Assembly: GCA_949775045.1 (NCBI GenBank)
Contig: OX459105.1
Span: 12,909,398 to 12,973,397 of the forward strand
Origin: Metridium senile
Taxonomy: Eukaryota; Cnidaria; Anthozoa; Actiniaria; Metridiidae
DNA: 64,000 bases
Reading direction: 5' to 3'
A model generated the notes under the pieces. That model was not told the DNA's origin, made no database searches, and saw only the letters and a list, made by a program, of their open reading frames with translations. The first letter of the stretch is position 1, and the number at the start of each line of letters is the position of its first letter. Positions 1 to 47,957 of the stretch are shown here, piece by piece. A program made the position numbers and the translations under genes.

Positions 1-2335
1 CAGGTGGGTAATATATTATAGTTATAAGAAAGCTTTGTAGAATAGAAATGCCGACAAATACACGTAAAGCAGAGAAAGTATGGAAGTATGCCGGAGAATA
101 ATATATATACTATAACGGTTCTATACAGTTAACTATTCTTGGAACAAAAAACAGAATACAAGAATATATAGAATATTGATAAAGGCACTAGTGTATCGAT
201 TATATATCCCCTGGGTGGTTAGTATATGGAACATATATCCCCTGGGGTTGTATTATACCATCGTTGTAGCAACCCTTTGTTGAATAGGGATACCGTTAGC
301 TATACACGCAAATCAGAATACGAGAATATACACCTAATCCAAAAAACGTTGTCGGGTCCGCCGCACAGTCCTCGCGCCAAGACCGTGAAGGAAAACACAG
401 TGAATATTTTGATGAGAGTGATAAAACAAGAAAATAAAAGTAGGCACAACACTATTTCGTTGAAAAAAGTACCACACTAGAGTGTGAACATGCAAATAAA
501 TTAATTACTGATTAGATATAACCAATATCTTTCACAGTCTTGGCGCGAGGACTGTGCGGCGGACCAGACAACGTTTTTTGGATTAGGTGTATATATCAAT
601 AAAGGCACTAGTGTATGGATTATATATCCCCTGGGTGGTTAGTATATGGAACATATATCCCCTGGGGGTGTATTATACTATCGTTGTAGCAACCCTTTGT
701 AGAATAGTGATACTGTTACACGCAAATCAGAATACAAGAATATACAGAATATCTATATTTGATAAAGGCACTAGTGTATGGATTATATATCCCCTGGGTG
801 GTTAGTATATGGATTATATCCCTTGGGGTTGTATTATACCATCGTTGTAGCAACCATTTGTAGAATAGTGATACTGTTACACGCAAATCAGAATACAAGA
901 ATATACAGAATATCTATATTTGATAAAGGCACTAGTGTATGGATAATATATCCCCTGGGTCGTTAGTATATGGATTATATCCCCTGGGGGTGTATTATAC
1001 CATCGTTGTAGCAACCCTTTGTTGAATAGTGATACCGTTAGCTATACACGCAAATCAGAATACGAGAATATATATATCAATAAAGGCACTAGTGTATGGA
1101 TTATATATCCCCTGGGTGGTTAGTATATGGAACATATATCCCCTGGGGGTGTATTATACCATCGTTGTAGCAACCCTTTGTAGAATAGTGATACCGTTAG
1201 CTATACACGCAAATAAGAATACGAGAATATTTATATACCAATAAAGGCACTAGTGTCTTCACCAGGATGAATATCCCCTGGGAGCCTGGTATATCGATTA
1301 ATATTCCCTTGGGTTGTAATATACTATCGTTTGATAACGTTCAGCTAAACGTGCAAATAAGAATACAAGAATATTTATAAGATTATATATTGCCTTGGGA
1401 TATATTATACTATAATTGTAGTAACCTTTGTTAGAACAGCGATACCACTCGACTATACATGCAAATTAGAATACAAGAATATTTATAAGATTATATATTG
1501 CCTTGGGATATATTATACTATAATTGTAGTAACCTTTGTTAGAACAGCGATACCACTCGACTATACATGCAAATAAGAATACAAGAATATTTATAAGATT
1601 ATATATTGCCTTGGGATATATTCTACTATAATTGTAGTAACCTTTGTTAGAACAGCGATACCACTCGACTATACATGCAAATTAGAATACAAGAATATTT
1701 ATAAGATTATATATTGCCTTGGGATATATTATACTATAATTGTAGTAACACTTGTAGAACAGCGATACCACTCAACTATACATGCAAATTAGAATACAAG
1801 AATATTTATAAGATTATATATTGCCTTGGGATATATTCTACTATAATTGTAGTAACCCTTGTAGAACAGCGATACCACTCGACTATACACGCAAATTAGA
1901 ATACAAGAATATTTATAAGATTAATATTGCCTTGGGATATATTATACTATAATTGGAGTAACCCTTTTAGAACAGCGATACCACTCGACTATACATGCAA
2001 ATTAGAATACAAGAATATTTATAAGATTATATATTGCCTTGGGATATATTCTACTATAATTGTAGTAACCCTTGTAGAACAGCGATACCACTCGACTATA
2101 CACGCAAATTAGAATACAAGAATATTTATAAGATTAATATTGCCTTGGGATATATTATACTATAATTGTAGTAACCCTTGTAGAACAGCGATACCACTTA
2201 ACTATACATGCAAATAAGAATACAAGAATATTTATAAGATTAATATTGCCTTGGGATATACTATAATTGTATTAACCCTTGTATAACAGCGATACCACTT
2301 AACAATACACGCAAATTAGTATACAAGAATATCCA
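1..2335. repeat. Satellite array: ~160-bp units grading into ~107-bp units
   Basis: Positions 1 to about 1,330 consist of units of about 160 bp. The landmark GGCACTAGTGTAT recurs near 183, 603, 767, 928, 1,084 and 1,244; the 420-bp gap is one unit plus an inserted 259-bp element. From about 1,370 to 2,335 the period falls to about 107-108 bp, marked by TTGCCTTGGGATATATT recurring about nine times. Both unit types share an end segment (ACGCAAAT, AGAATACAAGAATAT), so the shorter unit probably derives from the longer one. The short open frames here are by-products of the repeat. The array reaches the left edge and probably continues beyond it. Confidence 0.93.
331..589. mobile_element. Non-autonomous inverted-repeat element with TA target duplication
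   Basis: A 259-bp element interrupts one satellite unit. Its ends are inverted repeats of about 55 bp beginning CACCTAATCCAAAAAACG, with an inner part rich in CpG (GTCCTCGCGCCAAGAC). The flanking bases are TA on both sides. Removing the element and one TA restores a normal ~160-bp satellite unit, so the boundaries are well supported. There is no transposase. The TA duplication fits the Tc1/mariner superfamily, but other TA-targeting groups are possible. Confidence 0.85.
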
Positions 2336-3424
2336 GCCTACTGGTTTGTTTCCAATAAAGTAGAAAGACAAGAAAACAAATCTAGAAAAGCACGCAAACC
2401 AGTCTAACAAAGAGTGCGTTTGCCGATTAACACGCAAACAGCCGAACAATGAGAATAGAGCCTGCGGTATACTGCCACGGTAGGAGTACACCTATTTCCA
2501 TAGAGGTTGTCATCGCCAAAGGCAAAATGCAATAATTAGCGATAGGTCATTCATACAGCTAAATATGAATAATCGAGGCCTTTAAAATGGTTTCGTGGAC
2601 TACAAACAATACTGAATATCTCAACACTAGCCTCCATGTTCTTGACGAGAATAGGGCACTGCCAGATGTGAAAAGCTCATGACACGAACGCGGTCAAGGC
2701 ACGCACACGGCACGCACACGGCACGCACACGGCACGGAACTTTTCAGTCTTACGAAATCTGCTTTAAGAAGCAGAAATACGTTATTGCACTTATTCTTGG
2801 ATCTAGGAATGACCTTTTTCCTATCGCCTATGATAACCTTATTGAAAATAGGTGTATACTGTAGTATATAATATCGTGTATACTGTGGAATATGGCCTGA
2901 GGCAGGGTCGTATACTGTCGTTATAACGACTGTTTAACGGAATATTGATGACACTTAGCACGCAATATTGTGGTGAATGAGAAAACGGATTGAAAAGAAG
3001 AATAACGGTATAAACGATGGTCACGATGATAATCATCACTGTTGACGATGATGATGATGAAAATGATAGTGATGATTATTATTATGAAGAATGACACCGA
3101 TGAGTGATGACGATGATTATATAGATTATGATGACCATGGCGATAATAATAAAATGACGATGAAGTTATGATGCCGATGATGCCGATGATAAAGATGATG
3201 ATAATGACAAATGATGATGATGACAATGCTAAAATAACGATAGGGACGTTTATAACGATGGATAAAATGACCAAGACGTTGATAATAATGACGATAACGA
3301 TACTTTAACGAATGATGTAATTAAAGAAGGTACACGCCCTTTTTAAAGTCAGTGTTTCTATAGTGCGTACTAACAGAAAGTGTGCGTCGAAATGATTCCC
3401 TAACTGATTCCCGAAAAAATTCGG
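2336..3424. other. Gene-free stretch with short repeats
   Basis: I see no gene here. Positions 2,699-2,736 hold about three copies of an 11-bp unit (GGCACGCACAC). Positions 2,850-2,920 hold degenerate GTATACTGT repeats. Positions 3,020-3,300 are GAT-rich microsatellite. The open frames in this part are microsatellite translations without domain features. Confidence 0.7.
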
Positions 3425-3496
3425 GACTTCAACGGGATTTGAACCCATGACCTTTGCAGAACCGGTGCAATGCTCGACCAACTGAGCTATGAAGCC
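3425..3496 (-). tRNA. tRNA-Thr(GGT)-like sequence, probably the head of a SINE
   Basis: The minus strand folds as a 72-nt cloverleaf: acceptor GGCTTCA with TGAAGTC, D-stem GCTC/GAGC, anticodon stem TTGCA/TGCAA, T-stem ATGGG/CCCGT. Pol III A-box (TAGCTCAGTTGG) and B-box (GGTTCAAATCC) motifs are present. The anticodon loop CCGGTTC would read GGT, but position 33 is C instead of the near-universal U. Directly downstream is a hairpin (CCCGAA, T-run, TTCGGG). A second, broken copy of the same family lies at 37,272-37,345. The C33 and hairpin tail favour a tRNA-derived SINE over a functional tRNA. Confidence 0.6.
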
Positions 3497-3711
3497 ACAT
3501 ATGTTGGTAGGAGGTCATTTTGTTGAGTTCATTCGACCACAGAGTACTGACAATGTACTCATCACATCATATACTCATACACAACTTAACATAACCGCGG
3601 ATCAGACCAACATATATATCTAACATAAGATTGTTGAAATTGAACAATAATACTGAATAGACCGCAAAACAGTCCCTACATTTTCGCTCATTGACTCTAT
3701 ATCGTCTACCA

Positions 3712-41395
<37,684 letters not shown>

Positions 41396-41404
41396 GATTG
41401 ATGC

Positions 41405-42552
41405 CTGTCAATAAACTGAAAGATATACAAATAAAACACATGATAAATATCTATCAAAATTACCATTGAAGTCACGAATTCAGTCTTTTTTCTACACATA
41501 AATCTTTCTCTAAGGAATGTAAAATAGTTTGGATGTCTATATAAAGTGATATAAACACATTGAGAGCTAAAGCGCACTCAAGAAGTCGTAAAAAACATGA
41601 GGCGTAGCCTAGTGCTTCTTCAACATCTTGTGTGCTCTACTGCTTCCAGAGTGTTTTCTGCTCAATATTTTTTTTTTAAATCTCAGTCTTAATGGATGAC
41701 GCACTAGGCGCTTTTCTTTGCTCATTGGAACAAATGTTGTAGAAACTTTTTCTCTGTAAACGACTGGTTATTTAAAAAAAAATTAAATGATCTCATTTGT
41801 ACTTATACTTAAATATTCATTCTCCTCAGGCTCGATGGATATCGGTGAATAATAACCTTGACTTTGTCTCGGTTATTCATTGCTACATGTATTATCCACC
41901 TCACCTTCGAGAAATGGTTGTTTTAACAATACTACAAATTATACAATAAAAAAACGATAAATATAACACATAGTACTACTTATGTTGTAAGCGTTTAGTC
42001 TTGTAGTACTCTAAATTCAAGTATTTATGCCATAAGAGATATATTTTAGATCCCTGGCCGGTTGTTTTGTCTGCCAAATACATCGTAGTCAACACCAACC
42101 TTACAAAAAGGACGCTGCTTATTCATTCAAGAAAAAAGAGAGAGAAGCTTAAATGAAGGGATATTTACGGTAAATTAGACGGTTCTGTTTTTAGAAGTAA
42201 ACTTTTTACAATCTCAAGGAGGTCATAGAAAAAGTTGTTGTGGCTCGTAGTCAACTAGCATGTTACGTTCAGGTTTTAGTGATATGTAAATTTAATTAAT
42301 AATCAATGCTAGGCAAACTCAAATCTATCGAAAGTAATCTAATAATTACAAATGTATCATTTAACAAGAAGAAGGTAGATGTATCCTGCGAAAATAACGA
42401 TCAAAATGAAAAGAAGCGTGGTTTATTCAAACCATGTCAAAATAATACAATAGTTTGCAAAAACACAACCAAATCAATCAACTCTGAACACAATAACAAG
42501 CGCTCTAGAAAAAGATTAGTTTTTAGAGTCCGTTTACCCAAAATATTCTCAC
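41405..42552. other. Proposed first intron of the SWI/SNF gene; no other gene seen
   Basis: AT-rich sequence with an inverted pair around AAGAAGTCGTAAAAAACATGAGG near 41,580-41,640. A plus-strand frame of 89 codons starts at 42,306 (Lys/Asn-rich, basic). It lacks homology I recognise and I do not call it a gene. Confidence 0.5.
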
Positions 42553-42625
42553 CTCTGCTAACTAAAAGACCATGAAGTGGAGATTCTTTTCAGACCATAA
42601 TGGCCGCCATTTTGTTCTTTCGACC
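42553..42625 (-). promoter_or_regulatory. Proposed 5' UTR exon and promoter region of the SWI/SNF gene
   Basis: The minus strand at 42,553 has a donor (AGCAGAG followed by GTGAGA). Upstream is a YY1-like motif, CAAAATGGCGGCCATT, typical of TATA-less housekeeping promoters. Joining this exon to the acceptor at 41,405 places an in-frame TAG before the main ATG. It also leaves two tiny upstream reading frames, one of six codons and one of three. The exon's 5' edge is not visible; 42,625 is only a minimum. This is inference from splice signals without transcript data. Confidence 0.5.
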
Positions 42626-42826
42626 AGACTACTTTTTGAGCCTCGTCTTCAAGTAGTGCTTTATCGGGGAGCGCGTCAGGGTCTACTTCCGGTATTGATA
42701 CTTCCGGTTTTGGAAATTTTATCGGTTATTTTATTTTTATTTCTTTTAAATTTTTCGAAAAAAAGATAGAAAAAGAATAATAAAGTCTTAAAAGAGTTTT
42801 TAAAGTTAGAAAAAGGAAAAAACAGT

Positions 42827-42871
42827 GCCGAAACCCGGGATTGTTCAGAGTTCCTACGAACTCTCCGGATT

Positions 42872-42921
<50 letters not shown>

Positions 42922-42927
42922 TTCGGC
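42827..42927 (-). tRNA. tRNA-Phe(GAA) with a 29-nt insertion in the T-arm
   Basis: The minus strand reads GCCGAAATAGCTCAGTTGGG, D-stem GCTC/GAGC, anticodon loop CTGAAGA (anticodon GAA, U33 present), then GGTCCCTGGTTCAATCC. A 29-nt insertion follows (plus 42,838-42,866) before CGGGTTTCGGC. Without it the molecule is a standard 72-nt metazoan tRNA-Phe. The insertion contains a perfect 7-bp hairpin (AGAGTTC, loop GTAG, GAACTCT) and ends with a repeated CAATCC. A T6 Pol III terminator follows two to three bases past the gene. Confidence 0.85.
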
Positions 42928-43171
42928 ACACATATCTTTCTCCGCTACAAGTTGTTTAGTCAATATAAAGAATGCATCGTGTACTTACAGTTTTGATATA
43001 TTATTATCATCAAAAGAACTTCTATATGCTTTAGAGACTTTTAACAATTTTGTGATTTTTTTTTCATATGAGATAAAAGGTTTATTCATAAAAAAGAGGG
43101 GTTTAAAGTAAAACTTTAGGGTTGATTTCGTCTCACGAGCGGCCTTCTATGACTTTAAATATCTTTTTTAA

Positions 43172-44073
43172 GGTGACTGGCTTCTCATTTTGGAATTTTG
43201 AACCTTCATTTAAACTACAATTATTCAAAATGAAAGTTAGTGCTGATTCTAAATATGAAAAGAAAAATGGGGTGTCCCGATCTCTTTTCGAGATAATCTG
43301 ATCAGGAATGGATGCATACGCGCGAGATTTGCGCAAACGGAAGGGATATGAAAATAAATTACTCATAAGAACTCATAAGAAAAAAGTAATTTTCATACTA
43401 TATAAAGCACAAGTATTGGCTAGTGAATCATTCCAGAATACAACATGGATGTTTTTGAATAAAAGACAAAAAAAAATACCTTGATCTGTCAAATTTCGTC
43501 CTTTCAGTGCTTTCAAAACTAGCATGAAATCGAACAAAATCTCCGACGAAAAATCTATTTTTTGTATGTTTAAATCGAAAAGACTTTTTGTAATATTTTG
43601 ATATAACGTAGATTTGTTTAGCGTCTTTTAATTAAGCGTTTAAAAAGTGAGTCATGTACAAAATTCGTGGGTTTTGCACTGTCTCAGTTCAAAACGTGTA
43701 TGGTTCCTAAATGAGGGGGGCATGGGGGATCGCGGTATCAAGGTATCCGGACAGTTTTTGCTCGGTATCATGGTAAATAAAATATAGCTGCTCGGTATTG
43801 CGGTATTTTCAAAGTCAGTGATATACGGAAATTAATCATTGTAATCACGGTATTCAGTGCGGTATGGCCCGATATCAAATTCAACTTGCATCGCTCGCCG
43901 CGATGACTCAATATATAGTCTAGTTTTATTTTGTTTCTTTCATATTTAGATGAAAAGCATTCTATGGCTTGTATGTGTATTGTAGTTGAATTGATTGCGG
44001 CACTTAGCAATTTGTGATTTTTGCGCGTGCGCATCGTGGGCTCAAATCGAACGTTCAAAAGTAGCCAGTCACC
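43172..44073. mobile_element. TTAA-flanked element, GGTGACTGGC family, copy B (902 bp)
   Basis: Ends GGTGACTGGC(T)TCTCATTTT and, inverted, GGTGACTGGCTACTTTTGAA lie inside TTAA on both sides (43,168-43,171 and 44,074-44,077). Interior blocks match copy A in inverted order (AAAATGGGGTGTCC, CCTTTCAGTGCTTTCAAAAC). The extra ~350 bp include GGTATCRYGGTAT-type repeats near 43,720-43,860. Confidence 0.85.
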
Positions 44074-44216
44074 TTAAAGTGTACACGGGTGTATGAACTC
44101 TGGCGGTTTTTCGGCCGGTACATGTATTAAAGAGTTAATTCATAAACAAAAAAAAGTTATGTAAGGATTCCTCAAAAGTGAAAGCTTTGTGAAAGCATAT
44201 CAACAATAATAAAGTC

Positions 44217-44222
44217 TTTATT
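44217..44222 (-). terminator. Poly(A) signal AATAAA of the P450 gene
   Basis: AATAAA on the minus strand, 150 nt downstream of the P450 stop codon. The flanking sequence CAATAAAGACTTTATTATTG is itself nearly palindromic. Confidence 0.65.
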
Positions 44223-44371
44223 GTAATAACTGTGCAAATTAACATGCTCGTTAATTTTTTTACAAATTTAAAGGATAAATTAATAAGTTACTTTTCCAAC
44301 AGACTGACTGTCTGACCGATTGACTAACCCATATCAACCGATTAGTTGATTGACTGCCAGGAAGAAATACT

Positions 44372-47300
44372 TCAGTTCCTAATTTTAGCTATGATTTTAA
44401 ATGGTTTAGGAACTAAACTGGCAGCAAATATTCCTTCTGTATCAGGCATTTGCGCATTGTTAGCAACTTTGAGCTCAAACTTGTGAAGTAAATGAGTAAA
44501 GAATAAGAACAATTGTATCTTGGCGAGGGTTTCAGCCAAACAAACCCGACGTCCGGCTGAGAATGGCAAATAACTTAGCGTTGCTGGGGGTATTAATTTG
44601 CCCTCGGAATCAAGGAACCTTGTGGGGTCAAATTGTTCCGGATGGGACCATTTCTCGGGGTCATTATGAATGGCCCATGCGTTGAATAACACTAAAGTCC
44701 CCTTTGGTATAGAGTACCCATTTAAATGAGTGTCCACAGTGGTGGAATGTGGAAAGAGTAACGGTACAGGAGAGCTATAACGAAGTACTTCCGCTAGCGT
44801 CGCCTCTGTGTAAGGAAGGTTCTCACGGTCCTTTAACTCGGGCATGCGCTCTCGACCAATCACGTGATCTAGCTCCTCTTGGACCTTCTTTTGCACCTCG
44901 GGATTACGCACCATATAGATAATGGCCCATAGCACACAAGTTGACATGGTCTCGATGCCTGCACTAAAAATGTCACTCATTGTTACAATGACATTGTCTT
45001 CTGTCAGGGGGAGGGGTGCGCTGGGGTTTTGTTCCTCGTGAGCTGTTTTGGTAGCCTTGATAAGGGCATCTGTCAAGTCGCGTGTCACGTGGTCTTGGTA
45101 TGTTTCACAGTGGTCTTGATATTTACGTTCCAATATGGCGTCTCGTACTTGTACAGCTTTCTTGATACTTGCAATACCTGTGAGACATGTAAGAAACTTT
45201 ATCAGCCTACGTTTTTACAGCTGATTCAGCTCTTTTTAAGATGAAATTTAGTCATCGTCAATTAAAGTGCTATTACTATAAGTGTTTTGTCTTTTTCTAT
45301 CAAAATATTATTATATAATAGGCCATTTTTATTCGCCATACTACCAGTACCAGAATGCTTTGCCTACTTTCTTTTGTTAATTAATTAGTGTCAATTGTTC
45401 TAGTATCCTAAAGAGGGAATCAAAATCTGAATAAGAAAGAAAATTCGTAAAGCATTCTGGGTACTGGTAATAAAATTACGTCATCGTGCAAATGGCCTAT
45501 TACCTCGGTCTACAAATGGTTGAATGAGTAAGGATTGAAACTGGGACGTTAAACACCCAGGAGGGGCTACGTTCTCCCTTTGTCCAAGTGGTAGGGGTGA
45601 TCGGCGTACCTTTTAGGGTAAAAATATTTCCTGTGCGTACCTTTTAGGGTCCTTTTATCATTCTTAAAATCAATTACGTAGCATGATTTCGTACCTGTAA
45701 GAGTCATTTTTACTCTGTTTTGTTGCTTTATTAGGGTAGAAATCGACAAGGCTTTATCAGTTATTTTTATCTGTGCGTACCTTTTAGGGGTCGTTTCCCG
45801 CATTGGCCGGAAATCCACATCCCTACATTTGAAATAGTAAGCAATGAAGCTCCCTAAACCTTTTTGAAATAACTGTACACTGATGTCCCTGCTGGCTTAT
45901 ACAATAAAATAACAATAAATCCCTCACTTTGTCCAAGTGGTAAGGGTGATCGGCGTACCTTTTAGGGTCCTTTAGGGTTCTGGATCAAAAATCAGTTACT
46001 TAACGTGATTCCGTACCTGTAAGAGTCATTTTTACTCTGCTTTGTTGCTAAAAGTAAGCTTGGCTGGCAAGAACATCGCACAGTCGTACCTTTTAGGGGT
46101 TGAAATCAACAAGGCTTTAACTGTTATTTTTTATCTGTGCGTACCTTTTAGAGGTCGTTTTCAAAACCTCCGCCAATCACCCCTACCACTTGGACAAAGG
46201 GAGTACACCCCCCCCCCCCCCCCCGGGATTAAATCACTTTTTAACGTCTCAATCTCCTAGCCAGACATATAAAATACTCTTCAAGATAAACTAAACAAAC
46301 ATCATTTTAACAGACACGTTTCATCAACCTGTATTAATCTTATTAAAAACCAAGCTTTGGGCTACTGGCTTTGTTGTAAAGCTTGGTTTTCAATAAAATC
46401 AATAAGGTTGATAAAACGTTGTCTGTTAAAATGAATATCAACACAACCTAGAAACATCTACTGAAGGCTCGTAACATGGTATATTTTGAACCTATTGATC
46501 CCGGATCATTTCTGAATTTTTGATCCCTGAGCCCAATATTTTCCAAACTTTTGATCCTTGATCCCCGTTTTGATCCCTGATTCGGCTATATCTTCTCATG
46601 ATCCCGATCCCTGATCCCTGAAAATTCTGATCCCTGATCCCAAAATAACGCTGATCCCTGATCCCATATACCATGTTACGAGCCTGTCTACTGGATTTAA
46701 ACGAAAGGTGTTACCTTTATTAGGAAGAAACCTCATCCACGGGAAGTAATCCACGAGGTTACCAGCGCGTAAGCCTTCAGCAAATTGATCCGTGTAGGTT
46801 AGAACTCTATGAAACTCTGGGTCATTGATATCATATCGAGAACCAAAAACAAACGAACAAATGATGTTGATAACAGCTAGTTGTATGTCATGGGCTGGAC
46901 TGAACGAGTCTTCTTGATTGACAGAGATTCTCTTGACCAACTCGTGGATCTCAAAGGAAACCTATGCGATAGTGGTAGTGATTATTAAAATGATACTGAA
47001 TCATTCTAATTAATTAATATAGTGATATAAAGTGATAGTGGTAGTGATAATTATAATGATAATCATAATAATGTGGATTTACTCTAATATTGGCTATGCA
47101 TTATAATATTATAGTCATAATGATGCTGATAATAATAGTAATAATCAAAACAAAGACGACAATGATGGTGATGATAATGAGATTGATGACTGTGGTGATA
47201 GTAATGCATGATGATGATGACCATGGTGATATGGGGTGTCCGATGCCTGAAGGGACACCCCTCCCCCTAGATCCGCCCCTGATATGGTAATGATAATTAT

Positions 47301-47957
47301 TACTGATGGTGACGATGATGGTGATAAATTATGATCATGATGATGATAGTGATGATGATGATGATGATGATAATGATGATGATGATGTAGAAATTGGCCT
47401 ATAATTATATTGACCAAGAAATACAAAAGTGTCAAGGTAATAGAAGACAAGGAAGACGTGATAGTGATAATTATGATTATATAATTACTTATAATAGTGA
47501 TGCCAACGAAGCTGACCTTATTTTCTAGTCGCCCAATACCACTACCAAACATCTTCAGTGCAGAATGAGCAATTTTTCGCTGTCTCTTCCACGTCGCGTT
47601 GAAGTCACCAAACGAAATGCTCTTGCCTTTCCTTGTTATTAAGCTACCAGTGTACAACAACGGACGGCCAGCGAAGTCGGTCGACCGACGCACGAGTGCC
47701 TCCCGAGCAGCCTCGATGCTATTTACGACGACAATCCGATGAATTCCGACTGACAGACGGAAAATTTCGCCGTACTTCTTAGAGAGAGACGTAAGACTCA
47801 GGTGTGGTTGAGGTCCCATATTGAACATGTTTCCCACTAGTGGTAGGGGGAGTGGTCCTGGTGGTAGACGTTTGTCTTCGGTGTAGTGTGATGTGATAGT
47901 GTACAGGACCATGGCTGTGAGAACCACGATCACGACGGCTAGACCTTCTATAATCAT
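44372..47957 (-). CDS. Cytochrome P450, clan 2 (CYP17/CYP1-like), complete
   Basis: Haem-thiolate monooxygenase, expected to be anchored in the ER membrane. Exons 47,517-47,957, 46,715-46,961 and 44,372-45,177 join in phases 0 and 1 to give 497 residues, a normal length. Residues 4-22 form the N-terminal membrane anchor, followed by the proline hinge LPPGPLPLPLVG. Later motifs are I-helix SAGIETMS (301-308), ExxR (E359-R362), FDPTRF, and the haem loop FSAGRRVCLAE with Cys442. The usual Gly two residues after Cys is Ala. The best resemblance is to invertebrate CYP17/CYP1-like enzymes; the substrate cannot be told from sequence. A strong acceptor (CTTTCTTCAACAG) lies just before the ATG, so a 5' UTR exon lies upstream. 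Confidence 0.93.
45316..45502. mobile_element. MITE in P450 intron 2 (TAATAGGCCATTT ends)
   Basis: Ends TAATAGGCCATTTTTATTCG and, inverted, TAATAGGCCATTTGCACGAT, with inner arms CCAGTACC(C)AGAATGCTTT. About 187 bp, no coding capacity. Confidence 0.75.
45574..46203. mobile_element. 630-bp inverted-repeat element (CTCCCTTTGTCCAAGTGG ends)
   Basis: Ends CTCCCTTTGTCCAAGTGGTA run about 33 bp to TGATCGGCG, inverted at the right. Inside, the end sequence recurs at about 45,923-45,957, and a GCGTACCTTTTAGGG motif recurs five or more times. A fragment lies at 56,595-56,615. Located in P450 intron 2, followed by a run of about 20 C. Confidence 0.78.
46303..46433. mobile_element. 131-bp palindromic element
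   Basis: Arms of about 55 bp: CATTTTAACAGACACGTTTC through AAAAACCAAGCTTT, and the inverted copy to GTCTGTTAAAATG. The centre is about 20 bp. P450 intron 2. Confidence 0.78.
46464..46686. mobile_element. 223-bp hAT-like element with GATCCCTGATCC interior
   Basis: Ends AAGGCTCGTAACATGGTATA and, inverted, CAGGCTCGTAACATGGTATA, flanked by TCTACTG on both sides (46,457-46,463 and 46,687-46,693). The interior is a degenerate array of TGATCCCTGATCCC. Located in P450 intron 2, 28 bp from exon 2. Confidence 0.85.
46962..47516. repeat. P450 intron 1: GAT-rich microsatellite and a 48-bp element
   Basis: Most of intron 1 is GATGATAATGATG-type repeat. At 47,234-47,281 lies a short piece of the CAGGGGCGGATCC family (GGGTGTCC..GGACACCCC, then AGATCCGCCCCTG) flanked by ATATG on both sides. 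Confidence 0.8.

Noticed and set aside
1714..2112. Tandem 61-codon frames in the satellite
   Set aside because: Their period equals the 107-bp unit taken twice. They reflect the repeat and have no signal or domain.
42306..42575. Plus-strand 89-codon frame (basic, Asn/Lys-rich) near the SWI/SNF promoter
   Set aside because: There are no recognised domain, clear promoter or splice partners, and AT-rich sequence gives such frames by chance. Not excluded, but unsupported.
42676..42963. 95-codon minus frame across the tRNA-Phe gene
   Set aside because: It is a chance frame overlapping the tRNA and an AT-rich flank. The tRNA structure explains the sequence better.
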